Positions 53,807-63,838 of a stretch of DNA of 64,000 bases are shown here, one piece after another. The stretch spans positions 36,644-100,643 of the forward strand of contig NZ_NOVE01000007.1 in assembly GCF_002265625.1 (NCBI RefSeq). The letters run 5' to 3'. Under the pieces are notes generated by a model, which was given only the letters and a program-made list of their open reading frames with translations, made no database searches and was not told the DNA's origin. Position 1 is the first letter of the stretch. Every line of letters begins with the position of its first letter. This DNA comes from Prevotella sp. 885. Its GTDB lineage: Bacteria > Bacteroidota > Bacteroidia > Bacteroidales > Bacteroidaceae. Both the position numbers and the translations under genes were made by a program.

Positions 53807-55978
53807 CGCCTGTTCCGACAGGAACTTTATGCGAACCAGTCTTATTTCGTTGTCCTCGTAGTCGCCACCGAGTTCGTCCACAGCATCATCTATGCTGTCC
53901 GTCTCGCTCTCGCGGAAGTACTCATAGATGTCGTCCACCTGATCTTCGTCCATTACGTCTTCGAGGAAGTAGTCGATGTTCACTTTTGTGCCGCTGTATA
54001 CGATGGCGTCAATCTCGTCCAACAGTTCTTCAAACTCAAGGTTGAGCGTAGAGGCGATGTCGTCGAGAGGCATGCGACGGTCGAGGAATCCGATGATCTT
54101 CACCTTCGTCATCGAGTCCTTCGCCACGGTGCGCACGAAGAGTTCTTCAGGACGTTCTATATCGTTCTCCTCACAGTAAGTCTTGATAAGCTGGCAGAAT
54201 TCCTTGCCGTAACGCTTAGCCTTGCCGACGCCCACGCCCTGAATGTTCTTCAGTTCGTCCACGGTGACGGGATAAAGCGTTGCCATCTGTTCCAGAGACA
54301 CGTCCTGAAAGATTACGTATGCGGGCAGGTTACACTTGCGTGCTGTATTCTTTCTCAAGTCCTGCAGCATGCTGTAGAGTGTCGGGTCGAGAGCCGATAC
54401 TCCGTGATCTTCCATCTCGTCCTCAGCCGACTCGCTGAAGTCAGTGTCCTCCACGTACGTAAAGTCCGTCGGGTTCTTCACATATCGGCGTCCGGCAGCC
54501 GTCACCTTCAGCAGTCCGTAGTTCTCCACGTCCTTGACGATATATCCGGCAATCATACCCTGACGAATCACAGGATTCCACACCTTCGACGGCATGTCCT
54601 CTCCTGCTCCGAACTCTTCCAGCTGTTCGTGCTTGTGCGACACGATGTCGTCCGTGGCTCTGCCCTTTATGAAGTCCACCACGTAGTCCTGACGGAATGC
54701 CTCCTTCACTGCCATGATGGCTTTCAGGACGATGAGCAGCTGTTCCTTGCCTTCGTGCTGTGTCTTGGGATGCAGACAGTTGTCGCAGTTGCCGCAGTTG
54801 TCCTTCGTATATTCCTCTCCGAAGTAATGCAGGAGGATGCGTCTTCTGCATACAGACGACTCGGCGTATGCCGCCGTCTCTTGCAGAAGCTGCTTTCCGA
54901 TGTCCTGTTCAGCCACAGGCTTGCTCTCCATAAACTTCTCCAGTTTCTGAAGGTCCTTATATGCGTAGAAGGCAATGCACATGCCCTCGCCGCCGTCACG
55001 TCCTGCTCTGCCGGTTTCCTGATAATATCCCTCCAGGCTCTTCGGAATGTCATAATGTATTACGAAGCGTACATCTGGCTTGTCGATGCCCATTCCGAAG
55101 GCTATCGTAGCCACAATGACGTCAATTCGCTCCATGAGGAAGTCGTCCTGCGTCTTCGAACGCGTAGCCGAGTCGAGTCCGGCATGATAAGGTGCCGCCT
55201 TGATGTCATTGGCTTTGAGCACGGCAGCCAGTTCTTCCACCTTCTTGCGCGAAATGCAATAGATGATGCCGCTCTTTCCGTGATGCTGCTTGATAAACTT
55301 TATTATCTGGCGGTCGATATCCTTTGTCTTCTGCCTTACCTCATAATATAGGTTGGGGCGATTAAACGAACTCTTGAATTCCTTTGCATCCATAATACCG
55401 AGGCTCTTCTTGATGTCCATCCTCACCTTGTCCGTAGCCGTAGCGGTGAGTGCTATGACGGGAGCGTCGCCTATCTTGGATATGGTAGGACGTATGTTTC
55501 GGTATTCTGGTCTGAAGTCGTGTCCCCATTCGGAGATACAGTGCGCCTCGTCCACGGCGTAGAACGAAATCTTGAACGAGCGGAAGAATTCCAGGTTGTC
55601 TTCCTTGTTGAGCGATTCGGGTGCCACGTACAGCAGCTTGGTCTTTCCGCTGTGCACGTCGTCATGCACCTGCTGTATGGCAGCCTTGTTGAGTGAGGAG
55701 TTGAGATAGTGTGCCACTCCCGTCTCCTCGCCGAGCGAATTGATGACATCCACCTGGTTCTTCATGAGCGCTATCAGCGGCGACACGACAATGGCCGTGC
55801 CCTCCATGATTAGAGACGGCAACTGATAGCACAGGCTCTTTCCTCCGCCCGTCGGCATGAGCACAAAGGTGTCGTTGCCGTCAAGCAGATTGCGTATGAT
55901 GGCTTCCTGCTCTCCCTTGAAGGAAGAGAAGCCGAAGTAATGCTTCAGTTGTCCGGTTAGGTTAATTGTCCCAGTCAT
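53801..55978 (-). CDS. recQ: ATP-dependent DNA helicase RecQ
   Basis: A 725-residue RecQ with all expected parts: Walker A PTGGGKSLCYQ (~42-52), DEAHCISEWGHDFRPEY, the motif VI region YYQETGRAGRDG, the zinc-binding Cys set (CRRRIL ... CGNCDNC), a winged helix, and an HRDC domain (LRKNTARKCNLPAYVIFQD). The C-terminal ~80 residues form an extra acidic region. Acts in recombination repair and fork rescue. Upstream of it, in the same orientation, is clpX. Confidence 0.96.
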   Translation of the reverse strand: MTGTINLTGQLKHYFGFSSFKGEQEAIIRNLLDGNDTFVLMPTGGGKSLCYQLPSLIMEGTAIVVSPLIALMKNQVDVINSLGEETGVAHYLNSSLNKAAIQQVHDDVHSGKTKLLYVAPESLNKEDNLEFFRSFKISFYAVDEAHCISEWGHDFRPEYRNIRPTISKIGDAPVIALTATATDKVRMDIKKSLGIMDAKEFKSSFNRPNLYYEVRQKTKDIDRQIIKFIKQHHGKSGIIYCISRKKVEELAAVLKANDIKAAPYHAGLDSATRSKTQDDFLMERIDVIVATIAFGMGIDKPDVRFVIHYDIPKSLEGYYQETGRAGRDGGEGMCIAFYAYKDLQKLEKFMESKPVAEQDIGKQLLQETAAYAESSVCRRRILLHYFGEEYTKDNCGNCDNCLHPKTQHEGKEQLLIVLKAIMAVKEAFRQDYVVDFIKGRATDDIVSHKHEQLEEFGAGEDMPSKVWNPVIRQGMIAGYIVKDVENYGLLKVTAAGRRYVKNPTDFTYVEDTDFSESAEDEMEDHGVSALDPTLYSMLQDLRKNTARKCNLPAYVIFQDVSLEQMATLYPVTVDELKNIQGVGVGKAKRYGKEFCQLIKTYCEENDIERPEELFVRTVAKDSMTKVKIIGFLDRRMPLDDIASTLNLEFEELLDEIDAIVYSGTKVNIDYFLEDVMDEDQVDDIYEYFRESETDSIDDAVDELGGDYEDNEIRLVRIKFLSEQAN

Positions 55979-56056
55979 AGTAATAAGATTTAATGTCTCT
56001 GAGATATGCGTGGGAGACAGGCTCGTCTGTGTCCTTGCCTCCCGCGCATCTCCTTC

Positions 56057-57280
56057 TTATTTAAGGTTCGATTTCTCGAGCTGGCTCTTTGCGTAGTCGA
56101 GAGTTACGGTAAATGAGTCCACCTTCTTGGCAGGCACCTCAAACATGGCGTCCATGACTATCGACTCCACGATGGAGCGCAGTCCGCGTGCGCCGAGCTT
56201 ATACTCCACAGCCTTGTCGACGATGAAGTCGTATGTTTCTTCGGTGAATTCCAGCTTTATGCCGTCCATCTCGAAGAGCTTCTTATACTGCTTTACGATA
56301 GAGTTCTTCGGCTCCACGAGGATGCGGCGCAGCGCCTCTCGTCCGAGCGGATTGAGATAAGTGAGCACGGGCAGACGTCCGATAATCTCTGGTATGAGAC
56401 CGAACGACTTGAGGTCCTGCGGAAGGATATACTTCATGAGGTCGCCCTTGTCGAGGTTGCGCACGTTCTGCACGGAATTGAATCCTACGACGTGCGTATT
56501 GAGACGCTGTGCTATCTTGCGCTCTATGCCGTCAAACGCACCACCACAGATGAAGAGGATGTTGCGTGTGTCGACGTGTATGTAGTCCTGGTCGGGGTGC
56601 TTGCGTCCGCCCTTTGGCGGCACGTTCACCATTGTTCCCTCGAGGAGCTTGAGCAGACCCTGCTGCACACCCTCGCCGCTCACGTCGCGCGTGATGCTGG
56701 GGTTGTCCGCCTTTCTGGCTATCTTGTCAATCTCGTCGATGAAGACGATGCCTCGCTCGGCGGCAGCCACATCAAAGTCAGCCACCTGAAGCAGACGCGA
56801 GAGGATGCTCTCCACGTCCTCACCCACGTATCCAGCCTCGGTAAAGACCGTGGCGTCCACGATGGTGAACGGCACCTTGAGGAGCTTCGCTATGGTACGT
56901 GCGAGAAGCGTCTTGCCCGTACCCGTAGAGCCCACCATGATGATGTTGCTCTTTTCTATCTCCACGCCCTTGTCGTCTTCGGGCTGATTCAGACGCTTAT
57001 AGTGGTTGTATACGGCTACGGAGAGATACTTCTTAGCCTCGTCCTGTCCGATGATATATTCGTCGAGATATTTCTTTATCTCCGTGGGCTTGGGCACGTC
57101 GCTGAGCGACACGTCGAATGCGGGTTTCCTGCGCGTTCCCTCCGGCCCGAAGCCAGCCTCCATCACAATCTGGTAGGCCTGCTGCGCACAGGCGTCGCAG
57201 ATAAATCCGTTCAATCCGGTGATGAGCAGATTGACGTCCTTCTCGCTTCTTCCGCAGAAGCTGCAAACTTTCTTTGGCAT
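56057..57280 (-). CDS. clpX: ATP-dependent protease ATPase subunit ClpX
   Basis: A 407-residue AAA+ unfoldase with the N-terminal zinc domain (C6, C9, C28, C31), Walker A GSTGTGKT (~117), Walker [11 protein letters not shown], and the ClpP-binding IGF-type loop region. Lies 16 bp from clpP. Confidence 0.97.
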   Translation of the reverse strand: MPKKVCSFCGRSEKDVNLLITGLNGFICDACAQQAYQIVMEAGFGPEGTRRKPAFDVSLSDVPKPTEIKKYLDEYIIGQDEAKKYLSVAVYNHYKRLNQPEDDKGVEIEKSNIIMVGSTGTGKTLLARTIAKLLKVPFTIVDATVFTEAGYVGEDVESILSRLLQVADFDVAAAERGIVFIDEIDKIARKADNPSITRDVSGEGVQQGLLKLLEGTMVNVPPKGGRKHPDQDYIHVDTRNILFICGGAFDGIERKIAQRLNTHVVGFNSVQNVRNLDKGDLMKYILPQDLKSFGLIPEIIGRLPVLTYLNPLGREALRRILVEPKNSIVKQYKKLFEMDGIKLEFTEETYDFIVDKAVEYKLGARGLRSIVESIVMDAMFEVPAKKVDSFTVTLDYAKSQLEKSNLK

Positions 57281-57296
57281 TTTCCTTTTATTTCTC

Positions 57297-57965
57297 TTAT
57301 TGCTTCTTTCTTGTCATCACCGAGTCAATCATTCCGTACTCCTTCGCCTCCTGGGCTGTCATCCAGTAGTTGCGGTCAGAGTCTGCCCACACCTTGTCAA
57401 ACGGAGTGTGCGAGTGATCAGAGATGATGGTATAGAGTTCCTTCTTGAATTTCTGAATCTCACGAGCCTCTATCTCGATGTCCGAAGCCTGTCCCTGTAC
57501 GCCACCGAGCGGCTGGTGTATCATCACGCGGCTGTGTGTAAGTGCCGAGCGCTTGCCTTCCTTACCTGCCACGAGGAGTACGGCAGCCATCGAAGCCGCC
57601 ATGCCAGTACACATGGTTGCCACGTCGCTTGAGATAAACTGCATTGTGTCGTAGATGGCGAGACCAGCCGTTACGCTGCCGCCGGGAGAGTTGATATAGA
57701 TAGAGATGTCCTTACCGCTGTCAATAGAGTCGAGGTAAAGGAGCTGTGCAGTCAATGTATTGGCTGTATAATCGTTGACCTCTGTGCCGAGGAAGATGAT
57801 GCGGTCCATCATGAGACGCGAGAAAACGTCCATCTGTGTGACGTTGAGCTGGCGCTCCTCCAGGATGTAGGGGTTCATATACTGAGCCTGTGCCTTCATC
57901 ACTTCGTCGAGCGTCATTCCGTTCATGCCAAGGTGACCTGTGGCATACTTTCTGAAATCGTTCAT
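57297..57965 (-). CDS. clpP: ATP-dependent protease proteolytic subunit ClpP
   Basis: A 222-residue serine protease: catalytic Ser in [11 protein letters not shown], His in [13 protein letters not shown], Asp later in the chain. The start at 57965 ([13 protein letters not shown]) is preferred; the open frame to 58064 extends across the promoter element TATCTTTG (58039-58032). With clpX it forms the ClpXP protease. Confidence 0.95.
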   Translation of the reverse strand: MNDFRKYATGHLGMNGMTLDEVMKAQAQYMNPYILEERQLNVTQMDVFSRLMMDRIIFLGTEVNDYTANTLTAQLLYLDSIDSGKDISIYINSPGGSVTAGLAIYDTMQFISSDVATMCTGMAASMAAVLLVAGKEGKRSALTHSRVMIHQPLGGVQGQASDIEIEAREIQKFKKELYTIISDHSHTPFDKVWADSDRNYWMTAQEAKEYGMIDSVMTRKKQ

Positions 57966-58364
57966 ATCTTTTCTGGTGTTGCTTTTTAGTTTTATTGCTA
58001 AGATTGAGTCCGCATAAGGGGCTATCTTATGCAAAGATACTAAAAAAGCGCCACATTCTCCCACATTACACAGGTTTTTTTCGGCTGATTTCCAAGTAAC
58101 TCTATTTGGATGGTGAGAGAATGCTTAACAACTGGTGAGAGAACGCGTATCAACTATCGCTAACATTGAGAAGTTGATGTTTTAGGAAAGTGAACAGGAA
58201 ATTTACAAGCTGACAAAACAAACATAGGAGGCTACGGCGTCTCGCCGTAGTCACGCAGCCTCCCATAGCAGAACGTCTATCAGCTCATTATTGCTGGTCG
58301 TTCGTGGGTGCGTGACTATGGCGGGACGCCATAGCCTCCTAAAACACATCCTCCACAGTCTTTC
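57966..58364. other. Intergenic region upstream of clpP
   Basis: About 400 bp: clpP promoter element TATCTTTG (58039-58032, minus strand), a short near-repeat GGTGAGAGAA (about 58112 and 58134), and the inverted dispersed repeat at 58225-58341. No gene seen. Confidence 0.6.
58225..58341. repeat. Inverted pair of the 37-bp dispersed repeat
   Basis: Copy at 58305-58341 matches 39071-39107 with two mismatches; an inverted, more diverged copy lies at 58225-58267. The two form a hairpin between the end of the 1511-residue gene and clpP and may serve as its terminator. Confidence 0.8.
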
Positions 58365-61300
58365 TTATTTGCTCTGCTTCTTCACCTTATACACTCCCTT
58401 CGGCAGCGTGCCAAGCTTCTTGGCTCCTCTTGCCATCACCTTGCCGTCCGGTGTGTAAACGTCATAAGTCTGCTGTGCCTCGGTAGCGGGCAATGCGTCC
58501 ACTGCAGTAACCACAGGAGCCTGTGTCGCCTCCGACTCGCCGCCTACGTATACAGCAGAGACAGCGTAGCGGTGACGTCCGCCGTCTGCCTGTGTGTCGG
58601 TGTATTCGGCTGCAGCGTCAGCCTTCACCTGTGCCAGGAACACGCCGTCGCGATAGACGTTGTATGCCTTTACCACGCCGGTGCCAGCCTCGTACGTCAC
58701 GTCGTCCACCATGAACATGTAGGTGTCGGCGGTGTTGTTATGGATGGCGAAGAAAGTGGCGCCCTGCGGCAGTTCCACTGTATACTGCTTCCATTCGCCT
58801 GTCTCTGCCTTTGCCTTCAAAACCGTGGTCTTGAAGTCGGCGATGGCTGTTCCGGCTGTAGAGTAGAGCACCTCGAAGTCCTCTGAATAACCGAGGTTGG
58901 CGTTCTTGAAGTTGTTAGCCCAGAAGCTCACTGTCTGCTTGCGCTCGGTGAGCGGCGGCGATATAAGCCAGTTGTCGGCGGGGATGAACTTCGAGTCCTC
59001 CACGCTGTAGAACGATGCCAGGTAAGCCTTTCCTGAACGGGGCTTCAAACACGGGTTCTGGTCGAGCACCGTATTGACTATCCATGACGACGGCTCCACC
59101 AATGTGTAGGCGAAGCGCTTGCCTTCTGCGGGATGAGGATATGTGCGGCTGAACGGACCCTTTGCGATGCCCTTCTCGCCGTATACGGATGTCCACTCGC
59201 CGAAGTCGTCCATTGCCCACGGAGTGTACGATTCGAAGTCGTCCGTCACTGTCTCCGACTTCTCCTCCACCTTCTTCCATGTCACGCTTACCACCTTGCC
59301 GTCCGCCGTCGTAGCGTCTACGCTCTCGGGGGCTGTACGTGTGGAAGCGGTCAGCTCTACGGTTGCCTCAACTATGTTGTCGTCAGGTGTGGCGTCCTCG
59401 TCTATTGCCACCTCTGCCTTCAACGCCAGCGGCGACTTGTCCACTACCGAGCTCTTGTATGTCAGCTCCACTATGTGACGTTCGTTCGGCTCAAGGGTTT
59501 CGTTGATGTCCTTAGTGTCCACCAGCTTGCCGTCGGCATAGAGGCGGACGGCGTATGAGCGGGCTGCAACGCTACCCACATTCTCCACCGCAACCTTGGC
59601 TGTGACGTTCTCGCCACGACGAACCTTCTCTGGTGCGGTCATCGAAGCACGCAGGTCTTTACCTGCCACATCGCGCACGCATACATTATCTATATATAGT
59701 GCTGTGCCGGCAGGTGTCTGAACGATGAACGTCAGCATGACATACTTCTGACTTGCCAAGTTCTTGTCGAGCGGCACGGACATCGTTGTCCATGCTGACG
59801 ATCCTTCGCCGCCGCACTTGAATGTCTTGTAGAGCACGTCGTCCTTGCCGGGAGTCTTTACGTAAAGCTCGATGTCGGCTTGCTCCTTTGCTGCCGTTGA
59901 CATATAAGAGAAGACGAGCATCGGATTCTCGGCTCCGTCCAGCGCTATCTTGCCCACGCCAATCTTAGCCTTGTCCGAATCAGTCTCAGCGATGTAGCCC
60001 GAGCATCCTCCGTCGCCTTCCGACGACATGCCCTGCATAAGGTCGAAGCCCACTTCGCCTGTCTGGTCAGTCCACCACATGGCGTTGTCCAGTCTGCCAC
60101 CCTTGAAGTGCTCTTCGAAAGGCAGCGTGTAAGGTGTGCCGACAATGATGCCCGGCGACATTACGCGCGGACCCTCGTCCACAGAGTTCTCGGCAGAGAG
60201 AGCGTAATTTATCATCTCCTGATCGCCGTCGTTGGTGTCGTATGGGATGGTGATGGTTGTGGCTGATACCTGATCGACGAGCGGGAGGCTAACGCCGGTA
60301 CCGGTCTCGATTATTTCGTACACGTTATACACCACATCATTCGGGTCGATGTATCCTCCATTGGTTCCCGTTGTTACCGGATTCCAAGTCAGCGTGATGT
60401 CGTTGTCGGTGGTAGTAGCCTTGATGCCGGTCGGCGATGCTGGCGTATCCTTGCCCACATAAGCCGAAACCTTCTGGCTCTCGCGTCCCGTACCCTCATC
60501 GTTAGAGGCTATGACAGAGTAAGTGTTTACGCCGTTCTGCGCCCAATTGTCAATATAGTACTGTTCGCTGCCCGGCTTTACGGCTGACATCTGCTGTATC
60601 TCCTCACCGTCACGCATGATGTAGACGTCGAGGTCAGAGGTGAGCTTGGTGCCGTCGATAGCCTTTGTCGGGGCAGTGAAGTAGAATGTGGCTTTAGCCG
60701 AACCGTCCTCTGCGGGCACCACGCGGAGGTTGGTGGCTGCGTCAGGAGCCTTCTGCGAATTTCCCTTCACGGTGATATCGTCAAGGACAAGCTTGTAGAA
60801 GTTGTATCCGTCGGTGGTGCAATGGAAACCGATGTAGAACGCGCCGTCCTTATCCGGTGTAAGCTCTGCCTTCAGAGTCTCATACTCCACGTTGGATATC
60901 TTGGTCTTGGCCATGAGAGTGTGTGTCATCGCTTCGGCTGTAGGCTCGCTGCCGTACATCACCTCCATCTCCTCAGGGTACGACTCGCCCATGCTTGCCA
61001 CACGGAACGACACGTTATAAACCTGACCCTTCTTCAGCTTGAGCGGCGGCATGATGAGCCAGTCGTCGTGACCGTCCTCGCTATCGCCATACTCAATCTG
61101 TGCCGACGACTGACCTGTTCCGTCGTTCTCGCAGAACTTCCATGTGGCTCCGTCCTCGTTGGCATCGATGATGGTGAAGACGTTAAGAGACGCCTCATTG
61201 TCGAAGCCCTGATAATAAGGCGGCTCCAGCATGTCGCCGTAAGAGACGCTGTTCGACTGTTCCGGCTCGCTCTTGCGCTGTCCGCTGCGTGCCGTAACGG

Positions 61301-62900
61301 TGTAGTAATAGCCCGTCAGATTGCCACCCGGCAACTGGTCGGTGAGCGATGTATTAGTAGTAGCGCTTGCCAAAGTCTTGTTATCTGGATATCTAACCAC
61401 GTCGTAGGTTACATCGCCCACGTATCCGTTATTGATTCCCTTCGTCACGGCATCCCATGAAAGCGACAGCTTACCCGTTGCTATGTCGAGACTGGCTTTC
61501 ACGTTGGTAGGCTTGCAAGGCGTATCGTCGCCCACAAAGACAGTCTTATAAGCCTTCGGACCATTGCCGGCGGCGTTGGAGAGCACCACGCTGAAGAGGC
61601 GGTTGCCACGCTTTACGGTAAACTTCTCACTAACGGCAGCTCCAGCCGAAGCCTTGCCCGTAGCCACGCTCTTGCCGTCCACCGACACCACGTAGTTCAC
61701 CTCTCCAGTCAGCTGCGAGCCACGGTATGTGGTGGTGGGCACGGTGAATGTCAGGTTTCCGGCAAGCGAAGCCTTGTCGAGGACTACGTCAAGGTCAGCA
61801 GTCATGCCTGGTGCGGCGTCCGCTACGGTCTCCTTAGGAATGGAGAGAAGCGCCAGCTGCTCATTGTTGACAATGTCGCCCACCTTTGTGGCTGCGCCTG
61901 ATGTGAGGTCAACGGTGTAGAGAGCTGAAGCGCCTGTATGGTCGGTGCAAGCCCAATAGAAGATGCCCGACGCCTGATCAATCTCGCCACTCTGCACGTT
62001 CCACGAACCGTCGCTGAGCATAAGCTTCACGCCTGTGCTGCCCACAAGACTCTCCTTGGCTGTCTTGGTGTCGATGCGATAGAGGTCGCCGTATGTGCTG
62101 ATGCCGTATAGCACGTTGTCTTTCGTGATGCCAAGCGCCACATAATAATTGTGAAGCGAACCAATGGTGCTGCGCGTATTGTTCGCATAGTCAGCGATGC
62201 CAAGCTCATAGCTCGATGCGTCACCCGTGAAGAAGTCGCCATACACGGTTCCGTCTGCAGCAACAGCAGTCTCGGTCGCCCACAACGAGTAGTCGCTGAG
62301 GTAGTCGCTCGACTTCAGGTCGCCCGTCTCAGCGTCGAAGCAGTAGTGCGTCATCGTGCCCACGGAGCTGTCATACTTCACGATGTCCAGTCGGTCGCCT
62401 GACAGAGCGCCACCCGCATTGGCATACATCCTTGCGTCCACGTACTTCTCGTTCATCTCCATCTTGCCTGATACGCCGAACGAATACATGCCGTAGTCAG
62501 GGTCAGAGTCAGCCCAACGTCCGCTCTGCATAATGTTTGCCCACAGTTCCCTGCCGAGTGGTACGGACTGGGGAGCCTTGCTGACATAGAAGGGAGCGGC
62601 GTCAGCCTTTGCCGGCACCGCACGCTTCACGGGCTTCAGCTGTCCTGCCACAGCCTGACCTGCAATGCGTGCCTTGAAGAGCAAGGGACGGTAGGCCCTG
62701 AGCTGCGCCAATCGCTCGGCTTGCTCACGTGGTGATGTCTTTGCCTCGGCTCCCGTCAATGGAAGGAGGTTAGCCACATTGGGTCTGACCATAGGGCGCG
62801 GTGCCCTGCTGTCTGCCGTCTGGGCTACTGCCGTAGTGGTCAGCGCTGTAGCAAGCACGGACGAAGCGGCAACGAAAAATCGTGATAGATAAGTTTTCAT
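58365..62900 (-). CDS. Large T9SS-exported multidomain protein (adhesin-like)
   Basis: A 1511-residue protein with a signal peptide (~1-27), a beta-propeller-like N-terminal part (~110-350), then fibronectin III-type modules (for example TPCKPTNVKASLDIATG, TPASPTGIKATTTDND) alternating with cleaved-adhesin/choice-of-anchor J modules (YYQGFDNEASLNVFT ... DDWLIMPPLKL; a second near DNWLISPPLTER), and a CARDB-like block. It ends with a T9SS type A sorting tail (YTPDGKVMARGAKKLG ... GVYKVKKQSK). Expected on the cell surface. The ligand is unknown. Confidence 0.88.
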   Translation of the reverse strand: MKTYLSRFFVAASSVLATALTTTAVAQTADSRAPRPMVRPNVANLLPLTGAEAKTSPREQAERLAQLRAYRPLLFKARIAGQAVAGQLKPVKRAVPAKADAAPFYVSKAPQSVPLGRELWANIMQSGRWADSDPDYGMYSFGVSGKMEMNEKYVDARMYANAGGALSGDRLDIVKYDSSVGTMTHYCFDAETGDLKSSDYLSDYSLWATETAVAADGTVYGDFFTGDASSYELGIADYANNTRSTIGSLHNYYVALGITKDNVLYGISTYGDLYRIDTKTAKESLVGSTGVKLMLSDGSWNVQSGEIDQASGIFYWACTDHTGASALYTVDLTSGAATKVGDIVNNEQLALLSIPKETVADAAPGMTADLDVVLDKASLAGNLTFTVPTTTYRGSQLTGEVNYVVSVDGKSVATGKASAGAAVSEKFTVKRGNRLFSVVLSNAAGNGPKAYKTVFVGDDTPCKPTNVKASLDIATGKLSLSWDAVTKGINNGYVGDVTYDVVRYPDNKTLASATTNTSLTDQLPGGNLTGYYYTVTARSGQRKSEPEQSNSVSYGDMLEPPYYQGFDNEASLNVFTIIDANEDGATWKFCENDGTGQSSAQIEYGDSEDGHDDWLIMPPLKLKKGQVYNVSFRVASMGESYPEEMEVMYGSEPTAEAMTHTLMAKTKISNVEYETLKAELTPDKDGAFYIGFHCTTDGYNFYKLVLDDITVKGNSQKAPDAATNLRVVPAEDGSAKATFYFTAPTKAIDGTKLTSDLDVYIMRDGEEIQQMSAVKPGSEQYYIDNWAQNGVNTYSVIASNDEGTGRESQKVSAYVGKDTPASPTGIKATTTDNDITLTWNPVTTGTNGGYIDPNDVVYNVYEIIETGTGVSLPLVDQVSATTITIPYDTNDGDQEMINYALSAENSVDEGPRVMSPGIIVGTPYTLPFEEHFKGGRLDNAMWWTDQTGEVGFDLMQGMSSEGDGGCSGYIAETDSDKAKIGVGKIALDGAENPMLVFSYMSTAAKEQADIELYVKTPGKDDVLYKTFKCGGEGSSAWTTMSVPLDKNLASQKYVMLTFIVQTPAGTALYIDNVCVRDVAGKDLRASMTAPEKVRRGENVTAKVAVENVGSVAARSYAVRLYADGKLVDTKDINETLEPNERHIVELTYKSSVVDKSPLALKAEVAIDEDATPDDNIVEATVELTASTRTAPESVDATTADGKVVSVTWKKVEEKSETVTDDFESYTPWAMDDFGEWTSVYGEKGIAKGPFSRTYPHPAEGKRFAYTLVEPSSWIVNTVLDQNPCLKPRSGKAYLASFYSVEDSKFIPADNWLISPPLTERKQTVSFWANNFKNANLGYSEDFEVLYSTAGTAIADFKTTVLKAKAETGEWKQYTVELPQGATFFAIHNNTADTYMFMVDDVTYEAGTGVVKAYNVYRDGVFLAQVKADAAAEYTDTQADGGRHRYAVSAVYVGGESEATQAPVVTAVDALPATEAQQTYDVYTPDGKVMARGAKKLGTLPKGVYKVKKQSK

Positions 62901-62937
62901 TATGTGTAATATAAATGATGATTTGTATAGATAATTT

Positions 62938-63801
62938 TTATTCTGATTTACGATTGAATCTTGCTATTCTTTCATTTACAATTCTCAAATAAGTACGCTT
63001 CATTTTATCGTCCAAAAAAGAATTGCCGACTAATTGCTTTGCCTCCATTGGCAATGAAGAAAAAGCATCCAAAATCGTATTCATTCGTTTCGTTTTTAAT
63101 CCGATAAATTCACCAAAGCGTTCAAAATCCAAACGGCAAGGATGTCCTGTACGGTCATAGACGTCGCTCTTTTCCAACGACAAGGACAAACCTCCGTTAA
63201 GCCCAAAGTCGTCACCTTCTATATGAAGACACGTATTCATCAAATCATAGGCAGGAGCAAGCTGGTAACTATTGCCAACCTTTATTATTGAGAAGTTTTT
63301 CAGATGGTCGTCGCCATTACCATAGATATAATTGAAAACCACTAATCTGAAGAATCTCTCCATGGCAACCATCCAAGCAGGAATGTACTTTATTATCATA
63401 CGAGCAACATCCTCAAAACTACCTTCATACTTGAAATAAGAGCCATGCTCTGCCTCGCTTTTACATAACAGCGAAGCGAAATCTTCCATATAGTACTTGC
63501 TTCCATCCTCAGCAACATCAAAGCGTTTGGTTATGTAAACCATATCTCCATGAGGAGTGAAGCAAAGACCGTTTTCTGCTGTGACAACACCATATACTTG
63601 AGATGCTATCTGCATTGTAAGGTGTTCATTGGCAGGAATTTGCTTTCTTGTATATAGAGTGTTGTCCCACGGAGCAGGCTTCAGAATATAGCGAGAACGC
63701 TCTTCAGACTGAGAAATCCTGATGATGCCATTATCAACAACTGCAGGAAACTTCTGGACCACTGGAAAAAGTGTGTGGATATCGTAGTACAATAAAAACA
63801 C
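62938..63801 (-). CDS. HipA-like kinase, 5' end probably lost to an insertion sequence
   Basis: 287 residues covering the HipA C-terminal kinase region: ILKPAPWDNTLY, ANEHLTMQIASQVYGV, YITKRFDVAEDGSKYYMEDFAS, the catalytic NGDDHLKNFSII and the metal-binding APAYDL. Relatives start with a GVQPKF-type segment and an upstream region; here the frame reads VVQKFPAVV after an unrelated start (MFLLYYDIHTLFP). The divergent insertion sequence begins within ~40 bp, so the first residues are likely to derive from its end. HipA kinases act in toxin-antitoxin systems, with an HTH antitoxin and, in Bacteroidetes, a separate HipA_N gene; neither is visible. Confidence 0.75.
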   Translation of the reverse strand: MFLLYYDIHTLFPVVQKFPAVVDNGIIRISQSEERSRYILKPAPWDNTLYTRKQIPANEHLTMQIASQVYGVVTAENGLCFTPHGDMVYITKRFDVAEDGSKYYMEDFASLLCKSEAEHGSYFKYEGSFEDVARMIIKYIPAWMVAMERFFRLVVFNYIYGNGDDHLKNFSIIKVGNSYQLAPAYDLMNTCLHIEGDDFGLNGGLSLSLEKSDVYDRTGHPCRLDFERFGEFIGLKTKRMNTILDAFSSLPMEAKQLVGNSFLDDKMKRTYLRIVNERIARFNRKSE

Positions 63802-63838
63802 TATATTGTCCGTTTATAAAGTCAAAGAACGGATAAAT

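Noticed and set aside
53741..55351. 536-codon open frame antisense to recQ
   Set aside because: It lies wholly opposite a complete RecQ with every motif; the frame is open because of codon composition, and its translation shows no family features.
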